Part shown: piece by piece, positions 1 to 7,902 of the stretch
How the letters are laid out: each line of letters starts with the position of its first letter
Numbering within the stretch: the first letter of the stretch is position 1
NCBI GenBank assembly: GCA_025924755.1
Contig: JAICHT010000007.1
Location: 1-26,667 of the forward strand
Reading direction: 5' to 3'
Source: Chitinophagaceae bacterium
GTDB lineage: Bacteria > Bacteroidota > Bacteroidia > Chitinophagales > Chitinophagaceae
Length of the DNA: 26,667 nt
Notes under the pieces: generated by a model
Told to the model about the DNA's origin: nothing
What the model saw: the letters and a program-made list of their open reading frames with translations, nothing else
Database searches by the model: none
Made by a program: the position numbers and the translations under genes

Positions 1-1
1 A

Positions 2-304
2 TTGGGTTTTATACAAAAAGGTAAAAACATTAATTATTATGATGATAAGGAACTACTTGCAATAGCAGAACCCTTTATTATAGAAAAGATGAGGCAGCTT
101 TTAACTTTCAATGTGGATCGCCGCTATTGTTATTGTATGGGCGGCGATAAAAACTTTCGCTTCTTAAGCCGCCTTAACGAGGCTGAAAACTGGTTTACAG
201 AAATTATTCCACTGCCTCATCCGCGTTTTATCATGCAGTATAAGCGTAAAGAAAAAGAGAAGTATATGAATGATAATATAAATGCATTTTCAATATCCAT
301 TTAG
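2..304 (+). CDS. Uracil-DNA glycosylase-like protein (DUF4918/SMUG2 family), C-terminal part
   Basis: Only the last 100 codons lie in the window; the true start is upstream, so the apparent TTG start is not meaningful. The fragment carries a GGDKNFRFL stretch and then PLPHPRFIMQYKRK near its end. From memory this matches the C-terminus of the Bacteroidota DUF4918 family, which is related to SMUG-type uracil-DNA glycosylases. In that superfamily an HPS/HPR-type motif after the last strand inserts into DNA at the lesion. The expected role is removal of uracil or damaged pyrimidines in base-excision repair, in the cytoplasm. The catalytic N-terminal motif cannot be seen here, so the assignment rests on the C-terminal motif alone. 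Confidence 0.6.
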   Translation: MGFIQKGKNINYYDDKELLAIAEPFIIEKMRQLLTFNVDRRYCYCMGGDKNFRFLSRLNEAENWFTEIIPLPHPRFIMQYKRKEKEKYMNDNINAFSISI

Positions 305-373
305 CGATATTCAAAAGATAATTTCATAGATTTATAGAAACTTATATCCTATTCATTTTCACCAATTATCTGC

Positions 374-1417
374 ATGAACACCAACAACACCATTGATTCC
401 AACTTACTCCGGCAGATCTTTTTTATTTTATTGATTTTGTTTTTGGGTATTGTACTTGTCCGGGAGCTTTGGTTCCTGCTTTCGGCTTTTTTAGGCGCTA
501 TTACTTTTTACGTATTGATGCGGGAACGGATGTTTTACCTTACCGAAAATAAAAACTGGAGGCCTTCCGTTGCAGCCTGGGTTTTAATGCTGTTATCTTT
601 TTTTGTGATCCTGGTGCCTTTTGGCTTGTTAGCAAATATCTTTTATGCTAAGATCAGTTATTTGGTAGTGCACTCGTCAGAGTTGCTGAACAGCTTAAAG
701 GGAGTTATTTATAATATTAAAGAAAAAATTGGCTATGACGTTATAAAGCCAGACAGTATTAACCAGCTTGGGCCTTTTTTAGCACAGCTATTACCCAAAG
801 TATTAGGGGTCACGCTTAATACAGTTACCCTCATCGGCACCATGTATTTTGTGCTATTTTTTATGCTGATAAACGGCCGCAATATGGAAGATGCGCTGTA
901 TGAATACATTCCGCTTAAGGACAGCAATGTAGCACTGATAGCTCATGATATTAAACGAATGGTAATATCCAATACTATCGGCATTCCGCTAATTGCCGTT
1001 ATACAAGGTATTGTAGGGCTTATTGGTTATTTGATCATTGGCATATCCGAACCTTTAGTATGGTTTGTAGCTACCTGCCTTACGGCGATGCTGCCAATAG
1101 TAGGGGCCGCCTTAATATATGTTCCTTTATCTATTATGTTGTTTGTACAGGGCGAAACCGGCAGAGGCATTGGTATGGCACTATGGGGTTTTGGGTTAAT
1201 TGGGCTGGTAGATAATCTTTTTCGTTTTATACTCAATAAAAAGCTGGGAGATATACATCCGCTGATTACGGTATTTGGTGTACTGATCGGCATTAATTTA
1301 TTTGGCTTTTTAGGATTGGTGTTTGGCCCGCTTCTTATCTCCATGTTTATTTTATTGCTACGGATTTACGGAAATGAATTTTTTGTAAAAATGCGTGAGA
1401 GTCACCGGATTAAATGA
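374..1417 (+). CDS. AI-2E family transporter (PerM/YdiK-like permease)
   Basis: A 347-residue integral membrane protein with about seven or eight hydrophobic segments. Two or three are clustered at the N-terminus, a longer soluble-looking section follows (residues about 95-140), and four or five more lie in the C-terminal half. This layout, the length near 350, and the C-terminal block LGDIHPLITVFGVLIGINLFGFLGLVFGPLL are typical of the AI-2E/PerM family; the phrase HPLxxxFGVLxGxxxFGxxGxxxGP is the family's best conserved region. Members export small molecules or ions, and in a few cases autoinducer-2. The substrate here cannot be read from sequence. The ATG at 374 is preferred because the first membrane segment starts about 12 residues later. 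No terminator is visible after it. Confidence 0.88.
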   Translation: MNTNNTIDSNLLRQIFFILLILFLGIVLVRELWFLLSAFLGAITFYVLMRERMFYLTENKNWRPSVAAWVLMLLSFFVILVPFGLLANIFYAKISYLVVHSSELLNSLKGVIYNIKEKIGYDVIKPDSINQLGPFLAQLLPKVLGVTLNTVTLIGTMYFVLFFMLINGRNMEDALYEYIPLKDSNVALIAHDIKRMVISNTIGIPLIAVIQGIVGLIGYLIIGISEPLVWFVATCLTAMLPIVGAALIYVPLSIMLFVQGETGRGIGMALWGFGLIGLVDNLFRFILNKKLGDIHPLITVFGVLIGINLFGFLGLVFGPLLISMFILLLRIYGNEFFVKMRESHRIK

Positions 1418-1465
1418 TGTAATAATTTTTACTCCTTTGTGTAAACCCCTATCATACACCCACCG

Positions 1466-1485
1466 TTTTAACGTATTTTAACGTA
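1466..1485. repeat. Tandem 10-bp direct repeat in the intergenic region
   Basis: TTTTAACGTA occurs twice in perfect tandem in the 156-bp gap between the AI-2E permease and the L,D-transpeptidase gene, about 90 bp before the latter's ATG. The period is close to one DNA helical turn, so a regulator could contact both copies on the same face. That reading is inference. No regulator is known to me for this sequence. Confidence 0.55.
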
Positions 1486-1573
1486 AGTCTTAAAGTTTTC
1501 CCAGTATTCCCTTGCAGGTACCAATCCGGCATAATATTTTCACACTTTCAGCGTTCAGAAAATCAAACAATTT

Positions 1574-2335
1574 ATGGTGAGAAAAACCTTTTTATCGCTT
1601 TCTCTGGCTGCTGCTGTAGCCGCGCTGATGTTTTTTCAAATTTCAAAAGCCGGAGCCAATAGTGTTACTGCCAACGTTTCTGCCTTAAAATCGTATGTAG
1701 CAACTACCAGCACCAATACAGCTAAAGCCTCTGATGCGGAAGTAGCCAGTACTTTGCTGTTTGATAGTTTAAAATTAAATCAGCTTGGTTTATCACAGCA
1801 GGCATTAACCTATGCATATAAAGGCTATCAGCACCTCTTAGATAAAAAGAACCTTGCCAACGATCATATCTTAACCATTTGCGATTTTTCGCAGCCTTCA
1901 CGTAATAAGCGTATGTATGTTATTGATGTAAAGAATTTTAAAGTGCTGATGAATACCTACGTAGCACATGGCAGAAATTCCGGTGTTGATTATGCTACTA
2001 AATTTTCTAATAAACCCGAATCACTGGAAAGCAGCTTAGGCTTTTACGTTACAGAAAATACTTATAGCGGCAAGCACGGATTATCTTTAAAAATTAACGG
2101 CCTGGAAAAAGGCTGGAATGATAATGCGGAAGAAAGAGCGGTAGTAGTGCACGGTGCAAAATATATTGGAAATCAACGCCTGGGTTGTGGCTTTATGGGA
2201 CGCAGCTTTGGTTGCCCTGCAGTGCCGCAGACCGACGTAGCCAAGCTTATCAATATCATTAAAGATGGAAGTTGTTTATTTATATACCATCCCGATGAGG
2301 ATTACCTGCACGGATCAACAATACTCAACGGCTAA
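1574..2335 (+). CDS. Secreted murein L,D-transpeptidase catalytic domain protein (YkuD_2 type)
   Basis: A 253-residue protein with an N-terminal signal sequence (basic MVRK, then a hydrophobic stretch to about residue 27), so it acts in the periplasm. The catalytic region covers roughly residues 98-240. It contains the YVAHGRNSG strand, VVVHGAKYI (His193) and the nucleophile motif GRSFGCPAV with Cys214. These fit the HxxS...SxGC pattern of L,D-transpeptidases, and the spacing resembles the YkuD_2 subfamily (PF13645). Such enzymes form 3-3 cross-links in peptidoglycan or attach proteins to it; carboxypeptidase-like action is also possible. It stands alone between an AI-2E permease and a terminator, and the tandem repeat at 1466-1485 lies upstream. 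The ATG at 1574 places the signal peptide at the very N-terminus. Confidence 0.88.
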   Translation: MVRKTFLSLSLAAAVAALMFFQISKAGANSVTANVSALKSYVATTSTNTAKASDAEVASTLLFDSLKLNQLGLSQQALTYAYKGYQHLLDKKNLANDHILTICDFSQPSRNKRMYVIDVKNFKVLMNTYVAHGRNSGVDYATKFSNKPESLESSLGFYVTENTYSGKHGLSLKINGLEKGWNDNAEERAVVVHGAKYIGNQRLGCGFMGRSFGCPAVPQTDVAKLINIIKDGSCLFIYHPDEDYLHGSTILNG

Positions 2336-2362
2336 TTTGGACGCAAACAAGGATGGATGATT

Positions 2363-2399
2363 AAAAGCCCCAACCGTACCCTATGGTTGGGCTTTTTCT
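2363..2399 (+). terminator. Rho-independent terminator after the L,D-transpeptidase gene
   Basis: The left arm AAAAGCCCCAACC (2363-2375) pairs with GGTTGGGCTTTT (2385-2396) around a 9-base loop, with one bulged C. A T-run ends at 2397. It lies 27 bp after the transpeptidase stop and directly abuts the stop of the converging PAP2-like gene. The A-run on its left flank may let it end transcription from both sides. Confidence 0.85.
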
Positions 2400-3077
2400 T
2401 TATATAGTGATGAGATAAGCTACTACCTGCGAAATAATCCCTATAAATAAACCCAGGTACACTTCAATCACATAATGATCACCAGTAATTAGCCGTGCAG
2501 TACATACTAACCCTGCTATCAACAGAGCAATGGATATATAGGCACCCAGGCTAGCATCAATAGAAAACCCAAGCAGTATAGCAAAAGTTATCAGAACACC
2601 TACCGATATAGCATGCATGCTTACTTTTAAATAACTGTTTGCAATCAGGCCAATGCTGGATGCTATAAAAATAGCAAGACTCAACATGACCAGTGCAGCG
2701 GGTACCGTTTCGGCCTGGTTTCTTAATACGTACCACATCCAGAAGTAGTACATGCCGCAGGCCACATAAGGTATAATACGGTCTCTTTGCGTTTTTAAAT
2801 AGATAGATTGCAAGAAGCCCAACCCCTTTGCCAGCAATACCGTTACCAAAGGAAACATGGTGTACATAACAAAAAAACGGGTAAGCAGCAACAGCTTTTG
2901 ATGTGGATTGTAAGCCGGAAAAATAGGGCTAATGTAAATAAGAAACCACGAAATATACACCGGTATAAAAAGTGGGTGAAATACAAAAGAAACTACCTTG
3001 GCTACTATGCGAACAGCCGGATGGAATGTTACTTGTTGCTCAGGTACTTCTTCTGTTACGTTACTGATATAATCCAT
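2400..3077 (-). CDS. PAP2-like integral membrane protein (variant phosphatase motifs)
   Basis: A 225-residue protein with about six membrane segments after a short polar N-terminus. It resembles a type-2 phosphatidic acid phosphatase with altered motifs. The C1 region reads KTQRDRIIP (95-103). C2 is reduced to SMHA (153-156) where PSGH is usual. C3 reads ARLITGDHYVIEVYLG (194-209), matching the SRxxxxxHxxxD spacing exactly but with Ala for Ser and Glu for Asp. PAP2 enzymes dephosphorylate lipid phosphates such as undecaprenyl pyrophosphate or phosphatidylglycerol phosphate at the membrane. The R195/H201 pair is kept, so activity is possible but not certain. It starts 13 bp after the rpoN stop and is probably co-transcribed with it. 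Confidence 0.6.
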   Translation of the reverse strand: MDYISNVTEEVPEQQVTFHPAVRIVAKVVSFVFHPLFIPVYISWFLIYISPIFPAYNPHQKLLLLTRFFVMYTMFPLVTVLLAKGLGFLQSIYLKTQRDRIIPYVACGMYYFWMWYVLRNQAETVPAALVMLSLAIFIASSIGLIANSYLKVSMHAISVGVLITFAILLGFSIDASLGAYISIALLIAGLVCTARLITGDHYVIEVYLGLFIGIISQVVAYLITI

Positions 3078-3090
3078 AAATTGGGCGAAC

Positions 3091-4578
3091 TTATAACTCT
3101 TTTCTAAGCCGGGCTACAGGAATATTTAATTGCTCCCGGTATTTAGCTACCGTTCGGCGTGCAATATTATAGCCTTTCTCCTGTAAAAGCTCGGTGAGCC
3201 TTTCATCACTTAAAGGTTTTTTCTTTTGTTCGTTTTCAATGAGGTCGCTTAGTATCTTTTTTACCTCTCTTGTAGATACTTCTTCGCCGCTTTCTGTGGT
3301 TAACGACTCACTGAAAAAGAACTTCAGCCGGTAAGTTCCAAATTCGGTTTGTACAAATTTGCTATTGGCTACCCTGCTTACAGTAGAAATATCAAGGCCG
3401 GTTTTTTCAGCAATATCTTTTAAGATCATTGGCCTTAACGTTGTTTCATCTCCTGTAAGAAAAAACTCGTGTTGATGCTCCATAATGGCGGTCATTGTAC
3501 TTAGCAGCGTATGTTGCCGTTGCTTGATGGCGTCAATAAACCATTTGGCAGCATCTATTTTTTGTTTAATAAACAATACAGCTTCCTTCTGACGCCGGTC
3601 TTTTTTTGTGCCTTTGTCATATTCTTTCAGCATATCGCGGTACCCTTCGCTAATACGCAGTTCCGGCGCATTTTTAGAGTTCAGCGTCAGTTCCAGTTTG
3701 CTGGCATTGTTGAATATAAAAAAATCAGGAATTACGTAACTCTCTGCTTTATTTACTTCGCCTACGTTGCCGCCTGGTTTTGGGTTGAGTTTAGTAATCT
3801 GGTGCATTACCTCTTTCAGCTCTTCATCGGTCAGATTTAAGCCCCGCTGAATTTTTTCATAGTGCTTTTTGGTAAACTCGTCAAAGTATTTGGTAACGGC
3901 TTGTATGGCTACTTCTACATCTTTGCCTTCATTTTTTTGCCGTATTAATTGCAATAATAAACACTCCTGTAAATTACGCGCCGCTACACCGGGCGGATCA
4001 AAATGCTGAATCAGAAGAATAAGTCTTTCTACTTCTTCTTCGGTGGTAAATATATTTTGACGGAAAGCTAAATCATCTACAATGGCGGAGGTTTCGCGGC
4101 GCAGGTATCCATCTTCATCTATGCTGCCAATAATCTGCTCGGTTATCTTAGCGCCTTTTTCATCCAGGTTCAACATGCCCAATTGCGCTTCCAGAAGCTG
4201 GTAAAAGCTTGTTTCTACCTTGTAAGGCATTGTTTGCTTTTCCTCTGTATCGCCATAATTATCATCGCGCAACTTATAATCCGCTATTTCATCATCGCCA
4301 TCCTGCACGTAATCGGATAAATCAATACTATCGTATTGCTCTTCGCTGGCCGCTTCTTCATGATCATCTTCCCCGCTTTCCGTGAATTCATCTTTTACAG
4401 CATCAAACTCATCGTCATGGCCATCTTCCGATTGCTCCAATGCGGGGTTTTCTTCCAGTTCTTCTTTTATTCTTTCTTCTAAATTGGCCGTAGGCACCTG
4501 CAGCAGTTTCATGAGTTGAATTTGCTGGGGCGATAACTTTTGTAATAACTTCTGTTGTAAACTTTGACTCAGACTCAT
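3091..4578 (-). CDS. rpoN: RNA polymerase sigma-54 factor
   Basis: This 495-residue protein has the full RpoN layout. Region I is Gln/Leu-rich (residues 1-48, with SPQQIQLMKLLQ), and a very acidic region II follows to about residue 110. Next come the core-binding domain with HFDPPGVAARNLQECL, the helix-turn-helix region with DISTVSRVANSKFVQTEFGTYRLKFFFS, and the C-terminal RpoN box ARRTVAKYRE (473-482). That box reads the -24 promoter element. Sigma-54 directs core RNA polymerase to promoters that need ATP-dependent activators. The ATG at 4578 puts region I at the extreme N-terminus, as expected. The gene is divergent from a small secreted protein gene, and the PAP2-like gene follows 13 bp after its stop. 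No activator gene lies in the window. Confidence 0.97.
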   Translation of the reverse strand: MSLSQSLQQKLLQKLSPQQIQLMKLLQVPTANLEERIKEELEENPALEQSEDGHDDEFDAVKDEFTESGEDDHEEAASEEQYDSIDLSDYVQDGDDEIADYKLRDDNYGDTEEKQTMPYKVETSFYQLLEAQLGMLNLDEKGAKITEQIIGSIDEDGYLRRETSAIVDDLAFRQNIFTTEEEVERLILLIQHFDPPGVAARNLQECLLLQLIRQKNEGKDVEVAIQAVTKYFDEFTKKHYEKIQRGLNLTDEELKEVMHQITKLNPKPGGNVGEVNKAESYVIPDFFIFNNASKLELTLNSKNAPELRISEGYRDMLKEYDKGTKKDRRQKEAVLFIKQKIDAAKWFIDAIKQRQHTLLSTMTAIMEHQHEFFLTGDETTLRPMILKDIAEKTGLDISTVSRVANSKFVQTEFGTYRLKFFFSESLTTESGEEVSTREVKKILSDLIENEQKKKPLSDERLTELLQEKGYNIARRTVAKYREQLNIPVARLRKEL

Positions 4579-4657
4579 GAACTAGGTTTCGTTTTGCAGA
4601 AAAAAATCTGCCGTTTGCACAAAAATCGAGCCGTAAATTTACATCAAATATCAATCC

Positions 4658-4933
4658 ATGGCCAAATCCATTAGCAGTATTCTTTTTTTATTAATAGCAA
4701 TTTCCTTTGAAAGCCATGCCCAAAGTACGTTTGAGAGTTTTAATACAAAAACGACATCTATAACACGTGCTATGACACTGCCGCAAAATTTCTACAACCA
4801 ACACCTGGGGTTCTTTTGTAAAAAAGAAAGCCAGCTTCAAAAAAGTACCAGCCTTAATTTGTTTGTACGCTTAGGCTCTAAAAATTACGTAGATTATTTG
4901 GAGCGGAAACCCAATGCAAGAGCAGGTTATTAA
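4658..4933 (+). CDS. Small secreted protein of unknown function
   Basis: A 91-residue protein with a clear signal peptide: basic MAK, a hydrophobic core SSILFLLIAISF, and a likely cleavage after SHAQ around residue 22. The mature part, about 69 residues, contains LPQNFYNQHLGFFCKKESQ, a polar stretch, and LFVRLGSKNYVDYLERKP. It has a single cysteine (FFCKK). I recall similar short proteins annotated as hypothetical in Chitinophagaceae, with the same FYxxHLGFFCKKE and RLGSxxYVxxLE blocks, so it is probably a real conserved gene. No function is known to me. It is divergent from rpoN with 79 bp between starts. A palindromic TAAATTTA at 4634-4641 could serve as a weak -7 element on either strand. 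Confidence 0.68.
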   Translation: MAKSISSILFLLIAISFESHAQSTFESFNTKTTSITRAMTLPQNFYNQHLGFFCKKESQLQKSTSLNLFVRLGSKNYVDYLERKPNARAGY

Positions 4934-5030
4934 TTAAGAATGATGAATGATAAACCCATGTTTTATTTTCATAGCTCTAATGCTAGCAATCAACGTTAGT
5001 ACTCACTTATAATTCATAATTGCTTTATGC
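4926..5030. repeat. Imperfect inverted repeat in the intergenic gap
   Basis: An AATTAAGAATGATGAATGATAA stretch just after the small secreted gene is mirrored, imperfectly, by TTATAATTCATAATTG before the stop of the aminotransferase gene. Between them CTAATG and CGTTAG can pair partly. The arrangement could fold into a long AT-rich hairpin between two convergent genes. It may act as a weak bidirectional terminator or be a remnant of a dispersed intergenic repeat. Only the partial symmetry is visible; the role is inference. Confidence 0.3.
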
Positions 5031-6243
5031 TTGTAAGAGACGACTTCAGCACCTGCTTTACAACAGACACTATTTTTTCTCCCCGTTCCTGTATTTGATT
5101 CTCTGTCCAAAGTAAGCTGATGGAAGAGGATATACAACGGCTCATAACCGCATCAGAAGCAGAAAAATCCTGCTGCTGCAGCTTTAATAATGCCTGTTGC
5201 TGCGCATCTGATACCGGGTATGGTGAACGTGCATTTTTTAGATGATCCCATTTACGGATGTAATGCCAGTTATTGTCATACCAATAAAAATTACCGCCCA
5301 ATATCCCTTCTTCTTTTAATGTGCTTACTACGCCTTTTGTAATGGCCTCTGTAGGTAAAAACCAGCTTACAAAGGTGCAGCTGTCGCCATTAGCATCCGG
5401 TACAATCCTAAAAGAAATTTCGGGTACCGTAGCTAATATGCCTTTGAGTGCTTTGTAGTTTTTCTTTTGTATGGATAAAAATTCATCTACCCTTTTTATC
5501 TGCGCCAAACCTACGGCTGCATGCAACTCGGATATGCGAAAGTTGTAGCCCAGGAACGGATGCAAATCTGCACCCCGGTCAGCACCGCCTTTATGGTCAT
5601 GGCCGTGATCCGTATAATTATCGCACCTTACGTAAGTGTCTTTGTTATTGGTCATTACCACGCCGCCTTCACCGCAGGTAATGGTTTTTACAAAGTCAAA
5701 CGAAAAAGTTCCGGCATCACCAATAGTTCCTACATATCGGCCTTTATAAGTAGCGCCAATGCTTTGGCAGGCATCTTCCAGCAGCAATAAATTATGTTCT
5801 TTACAAATAGACTTTAATGCATCCAAATCTGCCATGCTGCCGCACATATGCACCGGCATGATGCATTTGGTTTTTGGTGTGATGGCTTTGCGAACCGCTT
5901 CAGGATTTAAGGTAAGTGTTTCGTCAATATCTACTAAAACGGGTACGGCGCCGATGCTTAATATTGCCTCAAAGCTGGCCACAAAGGTAAAACAGGGCAT
6001 AATGATTTCGTCACCAGCACCAATACCCAGCGCAGCCATCGCTGTAGTTAAGGCTGCCGTACCGCTTGATGTCAGCTGAGCATAGCCACATTTAAATTTG
6101 TTACAAATGGCTTCTTCCAGGCTCTTTGCTTTCCAAACACCTTTTCGGGCACTGTCGAAACCATAGCGCATCAAAATTCCTGTTTCCAGCACTTCCGTTA
6201 CTTCTTTGCGTTCCGCATCGCTCCACAATTCAAAACCCGGCAT
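5014..6243 (-). CDS. DegT/DnrJ/EryC1/StrS aminotransferase, KdnA-like
   Basis: A 409-residue PLP-dependent sugar aminotransferase of fold type I. Visible elements are the phosphate-binding SSGTAAL (59-65), LEDACQS with the pyridine-binding Asp157, and SFDFVKTITCGEGG with the Schiff-base Lys186 and following GEGG. These enzymes transfer an amino group, usually from glutamate, to a keto-sugar nucleotide or keto-sugar. The opening MPGFELWSDAERKEVTEVLETG and the TDHGHDH block (211-217) recall KdnA. KdnA makes 8-amino-3,8-dideoxy-manno-octulosonate, an amino variant of Kdo in lipopolysaccharide. That narrower assignment is from memory and uncertain. The gene stands alone, with a good -7 box at 6275-6282. 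Its partner KdnB is not in the window. Confidence 0.85.
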   Translation of the reverse strand: MPGFELWSDAERKEVTEVLETGILMRYGFDSARKGVWKAKSLEEAICNKFKCGYAQLTSSGTAALTTAMAALGIGAGDEIIMPCFTFVASFEAILSIGAVPVLVDIDETLTLNPEAVRKAITPKTKCIMPVHMCGSMADLDALKSICKEHNLLLLEDACQSIGATYKGRYVGTIGDAGTFSFDFVKTITCGEGGVVMTNNKDTYVRCDNYTDHGHDHKGGADRGADLHPFLGYNFRISELHAAVGLAQIKRVDEFLSIQKKNYKALKGILATVPEISFRIVPDANGDSCTFVSWFLPTEAITKGVVSTLKEEGILGGNFYWYDNNWHYIRKWDHLKNARSPYPVSDAQQQALLKLQQQDFSASDAVMSRCISSSISLLWTENQIQERGEKIVSVVKQVLKSSLTSIKQL

Positions 6244-6274
6244 ATAGTATCAATTTAATAATAAAGATTAGCAG

Positions 6275-6282
6275 CAAAATTA
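6275..6282 (-). promoter_or_regulatory. Candidate -7 promoter box for the KdnA-like aminotransferase gene
   Basis: On the minus strand this reads TAATTTTG, a full match to the Bacteroidota -7 consensus TAnnTTTG, 31 bp before the aminotransferase ATG. No clear TTTG -33 element is present at the usual spacing, so the call rests on the -7 box and its position. Confidence 0.5.
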
Positions 6283-6379
6283 TGCAATTGCTTATAAGTA
6301 TTGAATAACATACTTCTATTGCTTTAAACAAACAACAGGAGTATAGATTTATAATAGAACACTTGTAAAGTTGACCTTT

Positions 6380-7900
6380 TTACTTAGGTACTTTTTTGTT
6401 TCCCTCGTCTATAGGCAGCGTTACCCAGTGGTGGCCATCTTGTGCTATCAATGCTTCGGAGTCTTCCGGCCCCCAGGTTCCGGGCGAATAGTTTGGAAAA
6501 TCTACCGGTGGCTTGGAATGCCATATTTCCAAAATGGGTGTAATCACTTCCCAGGCTGCCTCTACCTGGTCGGCACGCATAAACAAGGTAGCATCTCCTT
6601 CTATAATATCCAGAAGCAACGTTTCATATGCTTCGGGTTGGTCTTCTTCATTGGCATACCGGTATACCATATCTACCGGCTGCAAATTCATTGACGGCCC
6701 GGTTTGTTTGGCCTGAAAGCGAAGGCGTATATCCATTTCCGGTTGTATACTAATGGTAAGGCGGTTGGGTCTCCAGGTTTCAGTAGCTTCTTTTGGAAAG
6801 GCATAATTAGGAGACGGTTTAAATTGAATGGTAATTAATGAAATCTTTTCGGTAAGCGCCTTGCCGGTACGTACATAAAAAGGCACGTCTTTCCAGCGCC
6901 AGTTGTCTACAAAAAACTTTACGGCAGCAAAGGTTTCCACCGGCGATTTAGGAGTTACGTTTGGCTCCAGCCGGTACGATTTGATTTCTTCGCCTTTTAA
7001 CCAGCCCGATCCATATTGCCCCCGCACTGCATTTTTATATACATCGGTTTTATTAAACTTGCGGATGGCGTTCAGTACATCTACTTTTTTATTTCTTATT
7101 TCGTCGGCATTAAAAGAAACCGGTGCTTCCATAGCTATCATGCACAATAGTTGCAGAATATGGTTTTGAACCATATCGCGCAAAGCACCAGCCTGCTCGT
7201 AGTAATTTCCGCGGCCTTCCACACTCACTGTTTCGGCGGCTGTTATTTGCACATGGTCAATATAGTGCTTGTTCCACACAGGCTCAAACAGCGCATTTGC
7301 AAAACGGAATGCCAATATGTTTTGTACGGTTTCTTTGCCCAGGTAATGGTCTATCCGGTAAATTTGTTCTTCTTTAAACATTTTACCTAATATGGTATTG
7401 AGTTCTTTGGCGCTTTCTAAGCTGTGGCCAAAGGGCTTTTCAAAAACAATACGGCTTTTTGCAGGGTTGGTCGTAATTTTTGCTTCATATAATTTTTGAG
7501 AAATGGTAGGCGCCAGTTGCGGCGCTACGGACATATAATATACAATAGTGGGCTCTGCCTTCCAGTCTTCCTCTTTCTTTTTTATAAAATCGGCCATGGA
7601 TTGATAGGCTTCATTCTTACCCAGGTCCAGCCGCATATATTCAATAAATTGAGAAAAAACATCCCACTGTCCGTTAATTTCTTCTTTTCGCCTGGAGAAT
7701 TCTTTGATGCCTTCTTTTATATATTGCCGGTATGAATCGTTGGTATATTCAGAACGGCCAATGCCAATGATGCTTAACTTATCGCACAAATAGTTGTCAA
7801 GATAAAGATTGTAAAGCGCAGGCATAAGCTTGCGGTGCGCCAGATCTCCGGTACCACCAAAAATAAAAATGATGGTAGGAGATGTTTGTGTTTTAGCCAT
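6380..7900 (-). CDS. zwf: Glucose-6-phosphate 1-dehydrogenase
   Basis: This 506-residue enzyme oxidises glucose-6-phosphate to 6-phosphogluconolactone with reduction of NADP+, the entry step of the oxidative pentose phosphate pathway. The dinucleotide-binding motif FGGTGDLAHRKL lies at residues 14-25. EKPFG (154-158) and the family signature RIDHYLGKE (182-190, with the substrate-binding Lys189 and catalytic His185) are intact. The length is normal for bacterial Zwf. It follows gnd with only 2 bp between the gnd stop and this start, so the two are almost certainly translated from one message. No 6-phosphogluconolactonase gene sits next to it; the lactone may hydrolyse spontaneously or a pgl lies elsewhere. 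Confidence 0.97.
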   Translation of the reverse strand: MAKTQTSPTIIFIFGGTGDLAHRKLMPALYNLYLDNYLCDKLSIIGIGRSEYTNDSYRQYIKEGIKEFSRRKEEINGQWDVFSQFIEYMRLDLGKNEAYQSMADFIKKKEEDWKAEPTIVYYMSVAPQLAPTISQKLYEAKITTNPAKSRIVFEKPFGHSLESAKELNTILGKMFKEEQIYRIDHYLGKETVQNILAFRFANALFEPVWNKHYIDHVQITAAETVSVEGRGNYYEQAGALRDMVQNHILQLLCMIAMEAPVSFNADEIRNKKVDVLNAIRKFNKTDVYKNAVRGQYGSGWLKGEEIKSYRLEPNVTPKSPVETFAAVKFFVDNWRWKDVPFYVRTGKALTEKISLITIQFKPSPNYAFPKEATETWRPNRLTISIQPEMDIRLRFQAKQTGPSMNLQPVDMVYRYANEEDQPEAYETLLLDIIEGDATLFMRADQVEAAWEVITPILEIWHSKPPVDFPNYSPGTWGPEDSEALIAQDGHHWVTLPIDEGNKKVPK

Positions 7901-7902
7901 AG

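Noticed and set aside
1027..1344. A 105-codon minus-strand open frame inside the AI-2E permease gene
   Set aside because: The plus-strand permease has clear membrane segments and family motifs; the antisense product has no domain, signal or context.
3091..4578. Possible sigma-54 promoters (TGGCAC-N5-TTGC) in the window that could be read by the local rpoN
   Set aside because: I scanned TGGCAC and GTGCCA occurrences by eye on both strands. None had the GC/TTGC half at the right spacing in an intergenic position.
4415..4654. A 79-codon minus-strand frame overlapping the start of rpoN and the intergenic gap
   Set aside because: It is in another frame from the well-conserved RpoN region I, its product is basic and featureless, and no start signal supports it.
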